In this document: positions 1 to 7,763 of the stretch, one piece after another | Numbering within the stretch: position 1 is the stretch's first letter | Layout: each line of letters begins with the position of its first letter | From: Gammaproteobacteria bacterium | GTDB taxonomy: Bacteria > Pseudomonadota > Gammaproteobacteria > Steroidobacterales > Woeseiaceae | Direction of reading: 5' to 3' | Assembly: GCA_030425905.1 (NCBI GenBank) | Contig: JAUHZT010000005.1 | Coordinates: 1 to 52,608 of the forward strand | DNA: 52,608 nt | The notes under the pieces: model-generated | Told to the model about the DNA's origin: nothing | Seen by the model: the letters and a program-made list of their open reading frames with translations, nothing else | The model's database searches: none | Position numbers and translations under genes: made by a program

Positions 1-645
1 CGGGTGTTGCCCGCACTCGCCGAAGACTTGTCAGCTTACGCACTGAAGGCGCTAGGCAAGCTTGGGGTTGAGGTGCTACTTGGCAAGGCGGTCACGCATT
101 GCGATGCACAGGGCGTCGTAGTTGCAGGCGAGGCAATTCCCGCCGCAACCGTGCTGTGGGCGGCGGGCGTGGCGGCGTCACCGGCAGGGACCTGGCTTGC
201 TGCGGAAACAGACCGTGCCGGGCGCGTCCTTGTCGCACCCGACCTCTCCGTCAAGGGCCAGCCGAATGTCTTTGTCATTGGCGATACGGCGGCCGTTTTC
301 GATGACGAGGGCAAACCGCTGCCCGGCATTGCACCTGCCGCCAAGCAACAGGGGAAATACGTCGCAAAACTGCTGCGCAAACGAATAGAGAAAAATCAGA
401 CAGTTCCGGCTTTCCGCTACCGACACCCCGGCAGCCTTGCGACAATCGGGCGCAAGTCGGCGGTTATTGAATTTCCCTTTATGCACATGTCCGGCTTTTT
501 CGCCTGGTGGGTTTGGGGTATCGCGCACATCTACTTTTTAATTGGCGTTCGCAGCCCGATAACAGTGGCAGTGAACTGGCTCTGGCAATACCTGACATAC
601 GGGCGCGGCGCGCGACTGATCACCGGATCATCTGACAAGGACTGA
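1..645 (+). CDS. ndh: Type II NADH dehydrogenase (NDH-2), 3' part
   Basis: The gene is cut by the window edge: the frame is open from base 1, and 214 C-terminal residues are present. NDH-2 enzymes are single-subunit, FAD-containing proteins on the inner face of the membrane that pass electrons from NADH to quinone without pumping protons. Seen here: the end of the NAD-binding domain (VLWAAGVAASP), the second FAD-contact motif VFVIGDTA followed by PGIAPAAKQQGKYVA, and a C-terminal hydrophobic, Trp-rich segment (FFAWWVWGIAHIYFLIG) typical of the membrane-anchoring tail. It ends 47 bp before the next gene on the same strand. Another NAD(P)/FAD oxidoreductase of the same fold is possible, but the tail favours NDH-2. 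Confidence 0.83.
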   Translation, partial: RVLPALAEDLSAYALKALGKLGVEVLLGKAVTHCDAQGVVVAGEAIPAATVLWAAGVAASPAGTWLAAETDRAGRVLVAPDLSVKGQPNVFVIGDTAAVFDDEGKPLPGIAPAAKQQGKYVAKLLRKRIEKNQTVPAFRYRHPGSLATIGRKSAVIEFPFMHMSGFFAWWVWGIAHIYFLIGVRSPITVAVNWLWQYLTYGRGARLITGSSDKD

Positions 646-692
646 GCAAGAAACCCAAGCCCGCTGCACTTGCCTGTTGCAAATGACAAACT

Positions 693-2018
693 ATGAGCGG
701 CTGGGATAGCATCATCGCACCAGGGGCCAGCAAAGACATCGCCGTGCAAACACAACCACATACCGGCTCTTACTACGCTGCCACGCAGAACGACATCATC
801 AACTTTGCACCCTTGCAGGGCGAACAGCGCGCCGATGTCTGTGTCATAGGCGCCGGCTTCACTGGCATTTCGACAGCGCTGCATCTTGCCGAGCGCGGTT
901 ACAACGTACACGTGGTTGAAGCCAACAGGGTTGGCTGGGGCGCGTCGGGCCGCAATGGCGGTCAGATGATCGGCGGTATTTCCGGCGAGCAAGCCATTGC
1001 GAAAGCACACGGCAGGGACGTAGAAGAACTTTTTGGGGAGTTACGCTGGGCAGGCCACGCGATTATTCGTGAACGCGTGCAAACCTACGGCATTCGCTGC
1101 GACCTCAAGGCCGGCTACGTTGACGTTGCTATCAGGCCGCGCCACTTGCGCGCCATTGAAGCCGACTACGAACGCCTGCAACGCCAGGGATTCCCGCATG
1201 AAGTGCGCATCCTTTCTCAACAGGAAACACAAGACACGCTGGGCACCCGCGAGTACATTGGTGCGCTGCTAAATATGGGTAATGGGCACTTACACCCGTT
1301 GAACCTGTGCGTCGGGGAAGCGCGGGCCGCGCAGTCACTGGGAAGCACCATCTACGAACAGTCACCCGTGATTAATATCGAGCGCGGCGCACGGGCGCGT
1401 GTGGTTACGGCGCAAGGTGCCGTCACAGCTGACGCGGTAATACTCGCAGGAAACGCGTATCACGCACTCGAAAAGAAGTTGCGCGGCATCCTGTTTCCGG
1501 TGAACAGCTTTATCATCGCAACCGAGCCACTCTCCGAGCAGACTGTTGCTTCGATCAATCCGCGGGACCTTGCGGTGTGCGACCCAAACTTCGTCATCGA
1601 ATATTTTCGTCTCAGCGCGGACAAGCGCTTGCTGTTCGGTGGTCGCTGCAATTACTTCGGTAACGACCCAGAGCAAATTAAGCTACAGCTGCGACCAAAG
1701 ATGACGCGTGTTTACCCGCAGCTCGCAAACACACGAATAGATTATGCCTGGGGCGGAACGATCGGGGTTCCGGTTAACCGGGTACCGCAGTTTGGTCGTT
1801 TGGCAAACAACATTTTCTATTGCCAGGGGTATTCGGGGCACGGCGTCAATGTGACGCACCTTGCCGGCAGAATTATGGCGGATGCCGTAGCCGGCACTGT
1901 CGAGCAGTTCGACCTGTTTGCGAACGTGAAACCCATTGTCGTGCCGGGCGCCCACCGGTTCAGTAAACCGATGGTCGCCCTGGCAATAATGTACTACCGA
2001 ATCAAGGATCGCCTCTAG
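693..2018 (+). CDS. PuuB/OrdL-like FAD-dependent amine oxidoreductase (copy 1)
   Basis: This is a 441-residue DAO-fold flavoenzyme. The N-terminal SYYAAT stretch, the dinucleotide-binding GAGFTG at residues 53-58, and the EANRVGWGASGRNGGQ motif are those of the gamma-glutamylputrescine oxidase (PuuB/OrdL) family. Members oxidise the amine of gamma-glutamylputrescine or related amino compounds, releasing ammonia and H2O2. The C-terminal FAD contact YCQGYSGHGVN is present. No signal peptide, so cytoplasmic. The ATG at 693 has no clear ribosome site, but no better in-frame start precedes the conserved SYYAAT. The substrate cannot be read from the sequence: no puuA, puuC or puuD lies beside it. 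A close paralogue sits 11 kb downstream (13092-14381). Confidence 0.85.
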   Translation: MSGWDSIIAPGASKDIAVQTQPHTGSYYAATQNDIINFAPLQGEQRADVCVIGAGFTGISTALHLAERGYNVHVVEANRVGWGASGRNGGQMIGGISGEQAIAKAHGRDVEELFGELRWAGHAIIRERVQTYGIRCDLKAGYVDVAIRPRHLRAIEADYERLQRQGFPHEVRILSQQETQDTLGTREYIGALLNMGNGHLHPLNLCVGEARAAQSLGSTIYEQSPVINIERGARARVVTAQGAVTADAVILAGNAYHALEKKLRGILFPVNSFIIATEPLSEQTVASINPRDLAVCDPNFVIEYFRLSADKRLLFGGRCNYFGNDPEQIKLQLRPKMTRVYPQLANTRIDYAWGGTIGVPVNRVPQFGRLANNIFYCQGYSGHGVNVTHLAGRIMADAVAGTVEQFDLFANVKPIVVPGAHRFSKPMVALAIMYYRIKDRL

Positions 2019-2030
2019 GCGTTAACTCGA

Positions 2031-3569
2031 CTAGTCGGGGTTGCGACAGGCCTCAATGTCATCTTCAGTCAGGCCGAGGTCCTTCGCCGCCGATGCCAGA
2101 TCGTCTGCCGTCGCATTCACGTCATAAACATCGCGTGTGGCGCGGGCAATGTCGTGATTACCCAACCGGCCTGCTGTCCGTGCTACGGCACTCATCAGCT
2201 TGCCGAAGCCCCGTTTTTTCTTCTGTGATTCCTGGGCAGCCGCTATTTTTTCCTGCAAGCAGGCTTGCTGCTCGGCTTCGCGGTTAACCGTGGCCGGAGC
2301 TGGCGCAGCGGCTGCTGCCGCAGGCGCAGCATCGCCGGCACCACCACTTGAGCTGTTTGCGGTCGTATCAGCGCTGGCGGCAAACGTGGGTGCGGCGCCA
2401 GGGCTGGCACCCTGTGCGGAAAACCCGGTGCAGGCATTCATTCCATTGCCAGGCATCATCACTGCGTAGTCTTCAACGTTTGGCAAACCCGTATTGCAAC
2501 GCATTGCCGTCACGTTCGTTTCAAACTCGATAGCCTCGCCTGCAGCCAGCTTATCCAGCATTTCCATTTGCGGACCGAGTTGGCGCATGATCATGGCCTT
2601 CTGCGACTCCGGCAATGATGCCAGTTGCGCCCTGGCCTGTTCGAGCTGGACCTTTGCATCGGCCATCTCCTGTTGCTGCTCGGGCGTCATGATGCCGGCG
2701 ATCGACATGACGCTATGGAACGGTTCATACATCGAACCACAGCCTTCTGCATTCTGGTAAGAATCTACTCGCTCAATCAGCAGGTCGCGCGATTCATTGC
2801 CTTCACGGGCCACGCCCTCCATGCTCATTTTTAACGGCACGTACTTTTCGGCATCGACCCACAGATGCATCGTTTGCAGGATAAACTCCTGCCCATCAGC
2901 CACCTGTCGATTGTTAACATCTTCGGTGATAAGGCGAATCGCATCCCGGCCACCAAAAGTCTCGTGGCCGACGACCCGGGTTTTCTGCGCCATCGTTGCC
3001 ATCAGGTCAGCCTGCGCTTCGGCACGCGCCTCCGCATCCATGGCCGCATTCTGCCGCTTACCCTCGGCCGCCGCATCCAGCATTGTCGCGTACGAGTTCA
3101 TCATGTCGTTGGGGTTTGCGGACAACCACGGCTTATCGGGAGGCGGTGTCATCATCATCTGCCCGATACCACCGGGCAGTCCGCTCTCCTGCATTTGTTC
3201 TCGAACAGCGCCCTCCATTTGCGGGCCCTGCGCACGCAATTCCGTGGCAATGCGCTCAAGATCAGCGGGGGATGCATTTGCCAGCGGGTTGTCCGGAGAG
3301 TTGCGTTCAGTTATCTCACCGAGCGGCACCAGTCGCATGTATTCAATAGTACCTCGACCATCGACCGACTCTGTGGTTGCCTTCTCGAAGTACTCGACGG
3401 TGCACAGACCCATGACGGACTTCTGTTGGGTGTAGTTGTCGATTCCCGCATAGCTCGCTCGCTTGCGCTCATCCATCTTGGCGAAGATCTCCGCCGGCGT
3501 TTCGGCAAGCGCATGGCCCGCCACGAAAATCAGCATGCCGCACAGTGCGGCCTTGTAGCTCGATTGCAT
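2031..3569 (-). CDS. Exported protein of unknown function with Ala-rich linker
   Basis: The 512-residue product has a signal peptide (about residues 1-22, ending HALA/ETP), so it is periplasmic or outer-membrane associated. I do not recognise the family. The middle (roughly residues 190-280) carries strand-rich text ending HLWVDAEKYVPLKMSMEG, which resembles the way LolA/RseB-like beta-sheet domains read; that is a weak analogy. A Gln/Glu-rich helical segment follows, then an Ala/Pro/Ser linker (about 400-435), then a charged helical C-terminal domain with two cysteines. A purine-rich GGGGACC precedes the ATG by about 10 bases. It converges on the PuuB-like gene with a 12-bp gap and is transcribed away from rlmJ, so it is probably a single-gene unit. 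Confidence 0.7.
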   Translation of the reverse strand: MQSSYKAALCGMLIFVAGHALAETPAEIFAKMDERKRASYAGIDNYTQQKSVMGLCTVEYFEKATTESVDGRGTIEYMRLVPLGEITERNSPDNPLANASPADLERIATELRAQGPQMEGAVREQMQESGLPGGIGQMMMTPPPDKPWLSANPNDMMNSYATMLDAAAEGKRQNAAMDAEARAEAQADLMATMAQKTRVVGHETFGGRDAIRLITEDVNNRQVADGQEFILQTMHLWVDAEKYVPLKMSMEGVAREGNESRDLLIERVDSYQNAEGCGSMYEPFHSVMSIAGIMTPEQQQEMADAKVQLEQARAQLASLPESQKAMIMRQLGPQMEMLDKLAAGEAIEFETNVTAMRCNTGLPNVEDYAVMMPGNGMNACTGFSAQGASPGAAPTFAASADTTANSSSGGAGDAAPAAAAAAPAPATVNREAEQQACLQEKIAAAQESQKKKRGFGKLMSAVARTAGRLGNHDIARATRDVYDVNATADDLASAAKDLGLTEDDIEACRNPD

Positions 3570-3830
3570 TTTGCTTGGTCCCCTGATCGTTTTCGATACT
3601 TGTTATTATGTATAGCGTATTCTCGCCATATTTCCCCGCACTGATGCCAAAATCTCGCGTGCGACATGTCAAATAGTCAGTCGAATCAGCATCCGAGTGA
3701 GCGCATAATCTTGTCCCGCCAGACAGGTATATGCAAGTTGACACTGCAATTTACCCTTAAGCTCCCGGTTCTTGCTGGCGCAGGCACCATACTGGCGGGT
3801 CGCCCAGGCACATAGAGAATCAGCGTTTCC

Positions 3831-4673
3831 ATGCTCAGTTATCGCCACTCATACCATGCGGGAAATTTTGCCGACGTGTTTAAGCACGTTGTGCTGACCA
3901 GCGCGCTCACCTATCTGGTTCAAAAAGACCGCAAGCTTTGCTACATCGACACGCATGCCGGAGCCGGAACTTACGACCTTCGCTCACCCGAGGCCCTAAA
4001 AACTGCGGAAAACGCTCTCGGGATAGCGCAGCTTCGGGACGTCGTTGATGCTCCGCAGCCGGTAGCCACCTACCTTGAGCTTGTACGTGAATTTAATGCG
4101 GGTAATACGCTGGCAGGTTACCCGGGCTCGCCGTGGCTGGCCGCCAGTATACTCCGGCCAGCCGATCGCCTGATCCTTTGTGAGGCGCACCCGAGCGACT
4201 TGCCCAAGCTGCAACAGCAGTTTGCCCGTGACCGCCGCGTCTACTGTCACGCCGAAGACAGTTATCGTTTTGCGCCGGGACTGGTGCCCCCTATCGAACG
4301 GCGTGGGCTCATTTTTATGGACCCGTCATTTGAGCTGGAAGACGAGTACGACACCGCTGTTAACACGATAAAGACGATGCATCGGCGTTTCGCAACCGGC
4401 AGCTACGCATTGTGGTACCCAATAATCAACGAGCGCATCTCGGTAACTTTAGAGCAACAGCTTGAGGCCTCAGGGATCCGGGATATTCTGCATCTTGCAT
4501 TGCGCGTCGCCGATGCCTGCTCGTATTCCGGCATGTACGGCTGCGGCATGATCCTGATAAATCCGCCGTGGACACTTCGCGGCGAAATGGAACTGGCCTT
4601 GCCTTATCTTTGCGAGAAACTGGCGCAGGACAAGAGTGCGTCTTTCGCAATAGAACAATGGGCTGAAGAATAA
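3831..4673 (+). CDS. rlmJ: 23S rRNA (adenine(2030)-N6)-methyltransferase RlmJ
   Basis: RlmJ uses S-adenosylmethionine to methylate N6 of A2030 in 23S rRNA before 50S assembly. The 280-residue product matches the family length and begins with the hallmark MLSYRHSYHAGNFADVFKH, followed by the SAM-binding YIDTHAGAGTYDL (residues 38-50). The catalytic motif IV, normally DPPY or DPPF in N6-adenine methyltransferases, reads DPSF at residues 164-167. Start: this ATG gives the exact conserved N-terminus. It stands alone between a divergent exported protein and a downstream DMT transporter. Identity is secure; only the Pro-to-Ser change in the motif is worth noting. Confidence 0.96.
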   Translation: MLSYRHSYHAGNFADVFKHVVLTSALTYLVQKDRKLCYIDTHAGAGTYDLRSPEALKTAENALGIAQLRDVVDAPQPVATYLELVREFNAGNTLAGYPGSPWLAASILRPADRLILCEAHPSDLPKLQQQFARDRRVYCHAEDSYRFAPGLVPPIERRGLIFMDPSFELEDEYDTAVNTIKTMHRRFATGSYALWYPIINERISVTLEQQLEASGIRDILHLALRVADACSYSGMYGCGMILINPPWTLRGEMELALPYLCEKLAQDKSASFAIEQWAEE

Positions 4674-4793
4674 TTTTTCCGTCAGATTAAGGGTAGCCGC
4701 GGCATGCAGGTTCGCGTCGGCAATGTGACTTGCAAACCCTGTTGAATACATTGCGTTTTGTGCGCGAGCCACAGACGTGTACATTGGCCCGGA

Positions 4794-5714
4794 ATGCCTG
4801 CCGAGAACCCAGTAGAAAAACACAAAGAGCATGTCGTACTCGGTATGTCCGCGGCGATGGGCGCGTTCCTGATGTTTACGATCATGAATGTGCTGGCCAA
4901 ACTTCTGAGTGAGCGGCATTCGGTCATTGAGATTGCGTTCTACCGCAATGCGGTAGCGCTCATTCCCTTTCTCATCATGATATTCGCCATGGGCAGGCGC
5001 GATGTTCTCGTGATACGTCACAAGCCAGGCTGGGTAATTTTTCGTGCTGTGTTTGGCACGGTTTCCCTTTCAACAACCTTTGCTGCCTACGCACTGATGC
5101 CAATGGCAAATACAACCGCCCTGTTGTTCACAACGTCACTGTTTATTCCTGTTCTTGGCATCATCTTCCTCAAAGAACACGTTGGCGCTTACCGCTGGAC
5201 CGCCATCCTCGTAGGCTTTGTCGGCGTTATCGTGATGGTGAGGCCCTCCGGGCACCTGTATGCACTGGGCATCTCGCTGGCACTGGGTGCCGCGTTTCTG
5301 CAGGCTATCCTGCAAGTCGCGCTCCGCTATACGGGTCGTTTTGAACGACCGGAGACCGTGACTTTCTACTTCTTCCTCATTGGCGCAATTATTACGGCAA
5401 TCCCGTTGCCGTTTATTTTCGTCAAGCCGACGCTTGGCGAGCTGCCGTTACTACTTGGGGTAGGCCTGTCCGGCGCCGCTGCCCAGTGGTTATTTTCTAC
5501 GGCTTTTCGCAATGCGCCGGCAGCCATAGTTACGATTTTCAACTACAGCGGAATTGTCTGGGCAACGCTGTTCGGCTGGCTGATATGGAATGAATGGCCG
5601 CTGCCAATGGTGCTGGGCGGCGCTGCGGTTGTGATCGTCTCGAACGTGCTGATCATCTGGCGCGAGAGTCGTGTCCGTGAAATTACCGGCGACCGGATTC
5701 GCGCAAAACTCTAG
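4794..5714 (+). CDS. EamA/DMT-family transporter
   Basis: This is a 306-residue inner-membrane protein with about ten hydrophobic helices arranged as two EamA repeats, the usual size for the drug/metabolite transporter superfamily, which exports small metabolites or amino acids. The first repeat starts near LGMSAAMGAFLMFTIMNVLAK and the second near GISLALGAAFLQAILQVALR. The family signature of a short helix with Pro/Gly near each repeat end is present (VGVIVMVRPSG). I chose ATG 4794 (MPAENPVEKHKE) over an upstream TTG at 4758 because the extra residues are unlike a membrane protein N-terminus. It ends 6 bp before the convergent tpm stop. The substrate cannot be predicted. Confidence 0.88.
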   Translation: MPAENPVEKHKEHVVLGMSAAMGAFLMFTIMNVLAKLLSERHSVIEIAFYRNAVALIPFLIMIFAMGRRDVLVIRHKPGWVIFRAVFGTVSLSTTFAAYALMPMANTTALLFTTSLFIPVLGIIFLKEHVGAYRWTAILVGFVGVIVMVRPSGHLYALGISLALGAAFLQAILQVALRYTGRFERPETVTFYFFLIGAIITAIPLPFIFVKPTLGELPLLLGVGLSGAAAQWLFSTAFRNAPAAIVTIFNYSGIVWATLFGWLIWNEWPLPMVLGGAAVVIVSNVLIIWRESRVREITGDRIRAKL

Positions 5715-5720
5715 CGCACA

Positions 5721-6347
5721 CTACTCGGGGCTGCGCCAGACAACCTCCTGCATCGCCGTTAATCCGGCTTCCTGGAATTTCGGCGGCGCATTGGGAATGT
5801 CGTCGTACGCCGCAACGCGGTCGAGCAACGGCCAGTAGCTGAGCACTTCATCCGCCGACACCGCATAAGGTGGTCCCTGGCACACAGACTGATCGTATTC
5901 GACGGTGATGAGCAATTGCTGTGCTGACTTTGCCAATAGTGCTGACGTATGTTCGGCATACCGTGGCCGCAGGTCCGGCGGCAAGGCGATAAGCGCGCCA
6001 CGATCGTAGTGCGCGTCGAAGCCTTTCGCTGAAAAGCGAAAGTAGTCGCCGCAGTACAATGTAATCCGCTTGTCGGTTGCACGGTAGCGCAGCAACTCGC
6101 CGTCACTGCGTTCGAACGCCAGGTCGTTCTCGTCGAAGAAGGCCTGCACGGCAAGTTCCGACAGCTCGATACCGACAACCTCGTTGTCCAGTGCTTCGAG
6201 CCAGATCAGGTCCTGGCTCTTGCCGCACAGCGGCACCAGTACGCGTTTACCGCTGCCCCGCCACCAGCGCTTGAGGTTCTGGTTGCCGCTGGCTTCGTGC
6301 CAGCCTGTGTGCCCTTTTTGCCAACGATCGAGCCAGGCGTTTTCCAT
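5721..6347 (-). CDS. tpm: Thiopurine S-methyltransferase (TPMT family)
   Basis: The 208-residue SAM-dependent methyltransferase is of the TPMT family, which in bacteria methylates thiopurines and detoxifies selenium or tellurium oxyanions by methylation. Family landmarks: WLDRWQKGHTGWHE at the N-terminus, the SAM-binding VLVPLCGKSQDLIWL, the acidic GIELSELAV, and the YDRGALIALPP signature. The ATG at 6347 (MENAWLDRW) matches the family start; an upstream in-frame start at 6383 would add 12 unrelated residues and reach into the neighbouring gene. It lies 32 bp downstream of the small exported-protein gene on the same strand, so cotranscription is possible, without an obvious functional link. 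Confidence 0.93.
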   Translation of the reverse strand: MENAWLDRWQKGHTGWHEASGNQNLKRWWRGSGKRVLVPLCGKSQDLIWLEALDNEVVGIELSELAVQAFFDENDLAFERSDGELLRYRATDKRITLYCGDYFRFSAKGFDAHYDRGALIALPPDLRPRYAEHTSALLAKSAQQLLITVEYDQSVCQGPPYAVSADEVLSYWPLLDRVAAYDDIPNAPPKFQEAGLTAMQEVVWRSPE

Positions 6348-6379
6348 TCCGGGTACTCCGCGGGCAGCCCCGTGCCCAC

Positions 6380-6784
6380 TCAATTCTGTTTACAGATCGA
6401 CGAGTCGTTTATTTGCTCCTTGAGCGTGCAGTCGGGTGGGTTGGAATTTATCGAGGCCGGTGTCTTGGTATTCGAATTATCCATACCCTGTTGCTGCGCT
6501 GCGGGCGCCGCCGGTGCTGCTTTCATTGTACGTGTCCCCGCGGTTGGCTTTTCCGGTTTCGGCGGGGCTTTTGCAGGCTTGGCTACTTGCGCCGGTTTCG
6601 GCGCCGGTGCCTGCGCGGGTTTGCTTTCGCCGTCAATGTCCGGAATCTTGATATAGACATCGGCGGCCGCCGCCGGTTTTGTTGCTGCGCTGGGCGCACG
6701 TTTCGAGTCTTCTGCCGACGCGCCCATGCTTAAGAACAAACAGGCGACTACAGCCGGCGGGCAAATGACGTGGCGTTTATTCAT
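6380..6784 (-). CDS. Small exported Pro/Ala/Lys-rich protein
   Basis: The 134-residue product has a signal peptide (MNKRHVICPPAVVACLFLSMGASA) followed by a low-complexity region dominated by Pro, Ala and Lys, with imperfect PAQ, KPA and PKP repeats, and a short C-terminal part with two cysteines (C-T-L ... S-I-C) that could form a disulphide. A strong GGAGGAGA ribosome site precedes the ATG at 6784, which rules out the longer open frame. Pro/Ala/Lys-rich stretches of this kind often span the periplasm or bind the cell wall, but no family is recognised. It is followed by tpm after 32 bp. A long inverted repeat (6890-6938) lies upstream. Confidence 0.72.
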   Translation of the reverse strand: MNKRHVICPPAVVACLFLSMGASAEDSKRAPSAATKPAAAADVYIKIPDIDGESKPAQAPAPKPAQVAKPAKAPPKPEKPTAGTRTMKAAPAAPAAQQQGMDNSNTKTPASINSNPPDCTLKEQINDSSICKQN

Positions 6785-6889
6785 CGTGAATCTCCTCCGG
6801 TAATGCACCGATACTAGGGCTTTCGGCCAACAAGCAAGCGAACCTGCCTCACGTTTTGCACAGCAACCGGCGCTAAGGCAGCGAAACAG

Positions 6890-6938
6890 ATTGCACCCGC
6901 ACACAGAACAGTAAGCTACTGGGCCGGCCGGGTGCAAT
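6890..6938. repeat. 10-bp inverted repeat with nested hairpin
   Basis: ATTGCACCCG (6890-6899) and CGGGTGCAAT (6929-6938) are perfect inverted repeats separated by 29 bases. Inside the loop, read on the minus strand, CAGTA-GCT-TACTG forms a second short stem. The element lies directly after the stop of the exported-protein gene 6951-7667 and upstream of the small gene starting at 6784, both on the minus strand. It could end or attenuate the upstream transcript, protect its 3' end, or bind a protein. There is no T-tract, so it is not a standard intrinsic terminator. Confidence 0.5.
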
Positions 6939-6950
6939 TATTCGTGGCGC

Positions 6951-7667
6951 TTACTCCTCCCGCATCACGCGCCCCGGCAGCGACAGGTCTCCAGACGCCA
7001 CATCGTGAACGCCTGTCACACACAGTAACGGCACTTCGGTCTTTTCATTGACTTGCAACTCAGCCGTCACCGCATCGAAAGAGACATTCTCACTATCGCT
7101 GACCGGCACCGTAATACGCGCCGTTCGTCCGTTCAGAATCGGGCTCATACCTGGACTGTCGAGAGCAATGGGCAAATACGGCGCAGTTGCAGGCAAGAGA
7201 TCAACGCCGGGCGATACGTCTCTTACCTTAAGACCGGCAGCGCAGGCTTCGTCCTTAACGAGAACAACCCAGTGCGAGTGCCAGTCCGCGCCGTCATTGG
7301 CCGGGTCGCCATCCTGATCTTCGTCGTACAAGGGAGTGTCGTCGAAATCCGGGTGTGCTGTGATCGCCAGTGACAGAATCCCTGATGCTTCATCAAAACC
7401 GACGACGGAGGGGTCAAGGCTTGTCGGCCAGACGTAGGACTCAACCTTGGCACCGGCCAGACTACCAGTGGCTGCGGGCTTCACGCTGCCAGCAACACCA
7501 ACCAGCTCCATCGCGAAGGTTGTCAGGCGTCCGTCTGTGCTTGCACCGGCACGCGTAATATCAAAGGCCGCCGGTTTCGATGCATCGACGGGACTGGTTA
7601 TTTCATGGGCAACCGCACTGCACATTGCCAGGGTCGCTGCAAGCAGTGCTGAAAGTATGCGTTGCAT
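6951..7667 (-). CDS. Exported protein of unknown function with acidic Ca-binding-like loop
   Basis: The 238-residue product has a clear signal peptide (MQRILSALLAATLAMCSAVA) and an AAGGAGC ribosome site in front of ATG 7667. The mature part looks beta-rich. Near its centre is an acidic stretch, DEDQDGDPANDG, that reads like an EF-hand or dockerin calcium loop (DxDxDG), followed by DWHSHWVVLV, whose histidines could bind metal. Two cysteines are present in the mature chain. I do not recognise the family. It is transcribed divergently from a MarR regulator across a shared 96-bp region with two operator-like palindromes, so its expression is probably controlled by that regulator. Confidence 0.72.
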   Translation of the reverse strand: MQRILSALLAATLAMCSAVAHEITSPVDASKPAAFDITRAGASTDGRLTTFAMELVGVAGSVKPAATGSLAGAKVESYVWPTSLDPSVVGFDEASGILSLAITAHPDFDDTPLYDEDQDGDPANDGADWHSHWVVLVKDEACAAGLKVRDVSPGVDLLPATAPYLPIALDSPGMSPILNGRTARITVPVSDSENVSFDAVTAELQVNEKTEVPLLCVTGVHDVASGDLSLPGRVMREE

Positions 7668-7684
7668 AGCTAAGCTCCTTTTTA

Positions 7685-7699
7685 GTATCGACTCGATAC
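7685..7699. promoter_or_regulatory. Candidate MarR operator 1 (perfect palindrome)
   Basis: GTATCGA-C-TCGATAC is a perfect 15-bp inverted repeat 17 bp ahead of the start of the divergent exported-protein gene. It lies just downstream of that gene's predicted -10 box, where a bound MarR dimer would block RNA polymerase. A degenerate second copy is at 7740-7754. Binding by the adjacent regulator is inferred. Confidence 0.6.
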
Positions 7700-7705
7700 T
7701 TGTTG

Positions 7706-7734
7706 AGCTTAGCCAGTTAACACATCGATTGCAA
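7706..7734 (-). promoter_or_regulatory. Predicted sigma70 promoter for the exported protein
   Basis: Read on the minus strand, TTGCAA (7734-7729), a 17-base spacer and TAAGCT (7711-7706) fit a sigma70 promoter. The expected transcription start falls near 7699, at the edge of operator 1. TTGCAA is its own reverse complement and may also serve marR. Confidence 0.4.
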
Positions 7735-7757
7735 GATATGTTTTGAGTCGATACCAT
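7729..7757 (+). promoter_or_regulatory. Predicted marR promoter giving a leaderless mRNA
   Basis: The same TTGCAA (7729-7734), a 17-base spacer and TACCAT (7752-7757) form a plausible plus-strand promoter. Transcription would then begin at or within a few bases of the marR ATG (7764), which has no ribosome-binding sequence. Operator 2 covers the spacer and -10 box, consistent with autorepression. The -10 match is modest. Confidence 0.35.
7740..7754. promoter_or_regulatory. Candidate MarR operator 2 (imperfect)
   Basis: GTTTTGAGTCGATAC matches operator 1 (GTATCGACTCGATAC) at 12 of 15 positions, with an intact right half-site and a degenerate left one. It starts 55 bp from the start of operator 1 and overlaps the predicted marR promoter. 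Confidence 0.5.
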
Positions 7758-7763
7758 TTACCG

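Noticed and set aside
3580-3600. GATCG-TTTT-CGAT inverted repeat upstream of the 512-residue protein as another MarR operator
   Set aside because: It shares the GTATCGA half-site on one side, but the spacing between half-sites differs (4 versus 1 central bases) and the other arm is shorter.
2865-3644. Plus-strand open frame opposite the 512-residue exported protein
   Set aside because: Composition is that of an antisense shadow (His/Arg/Leu-rich), whereas the minus-strand frame has a signal peptide and a ribosome site.
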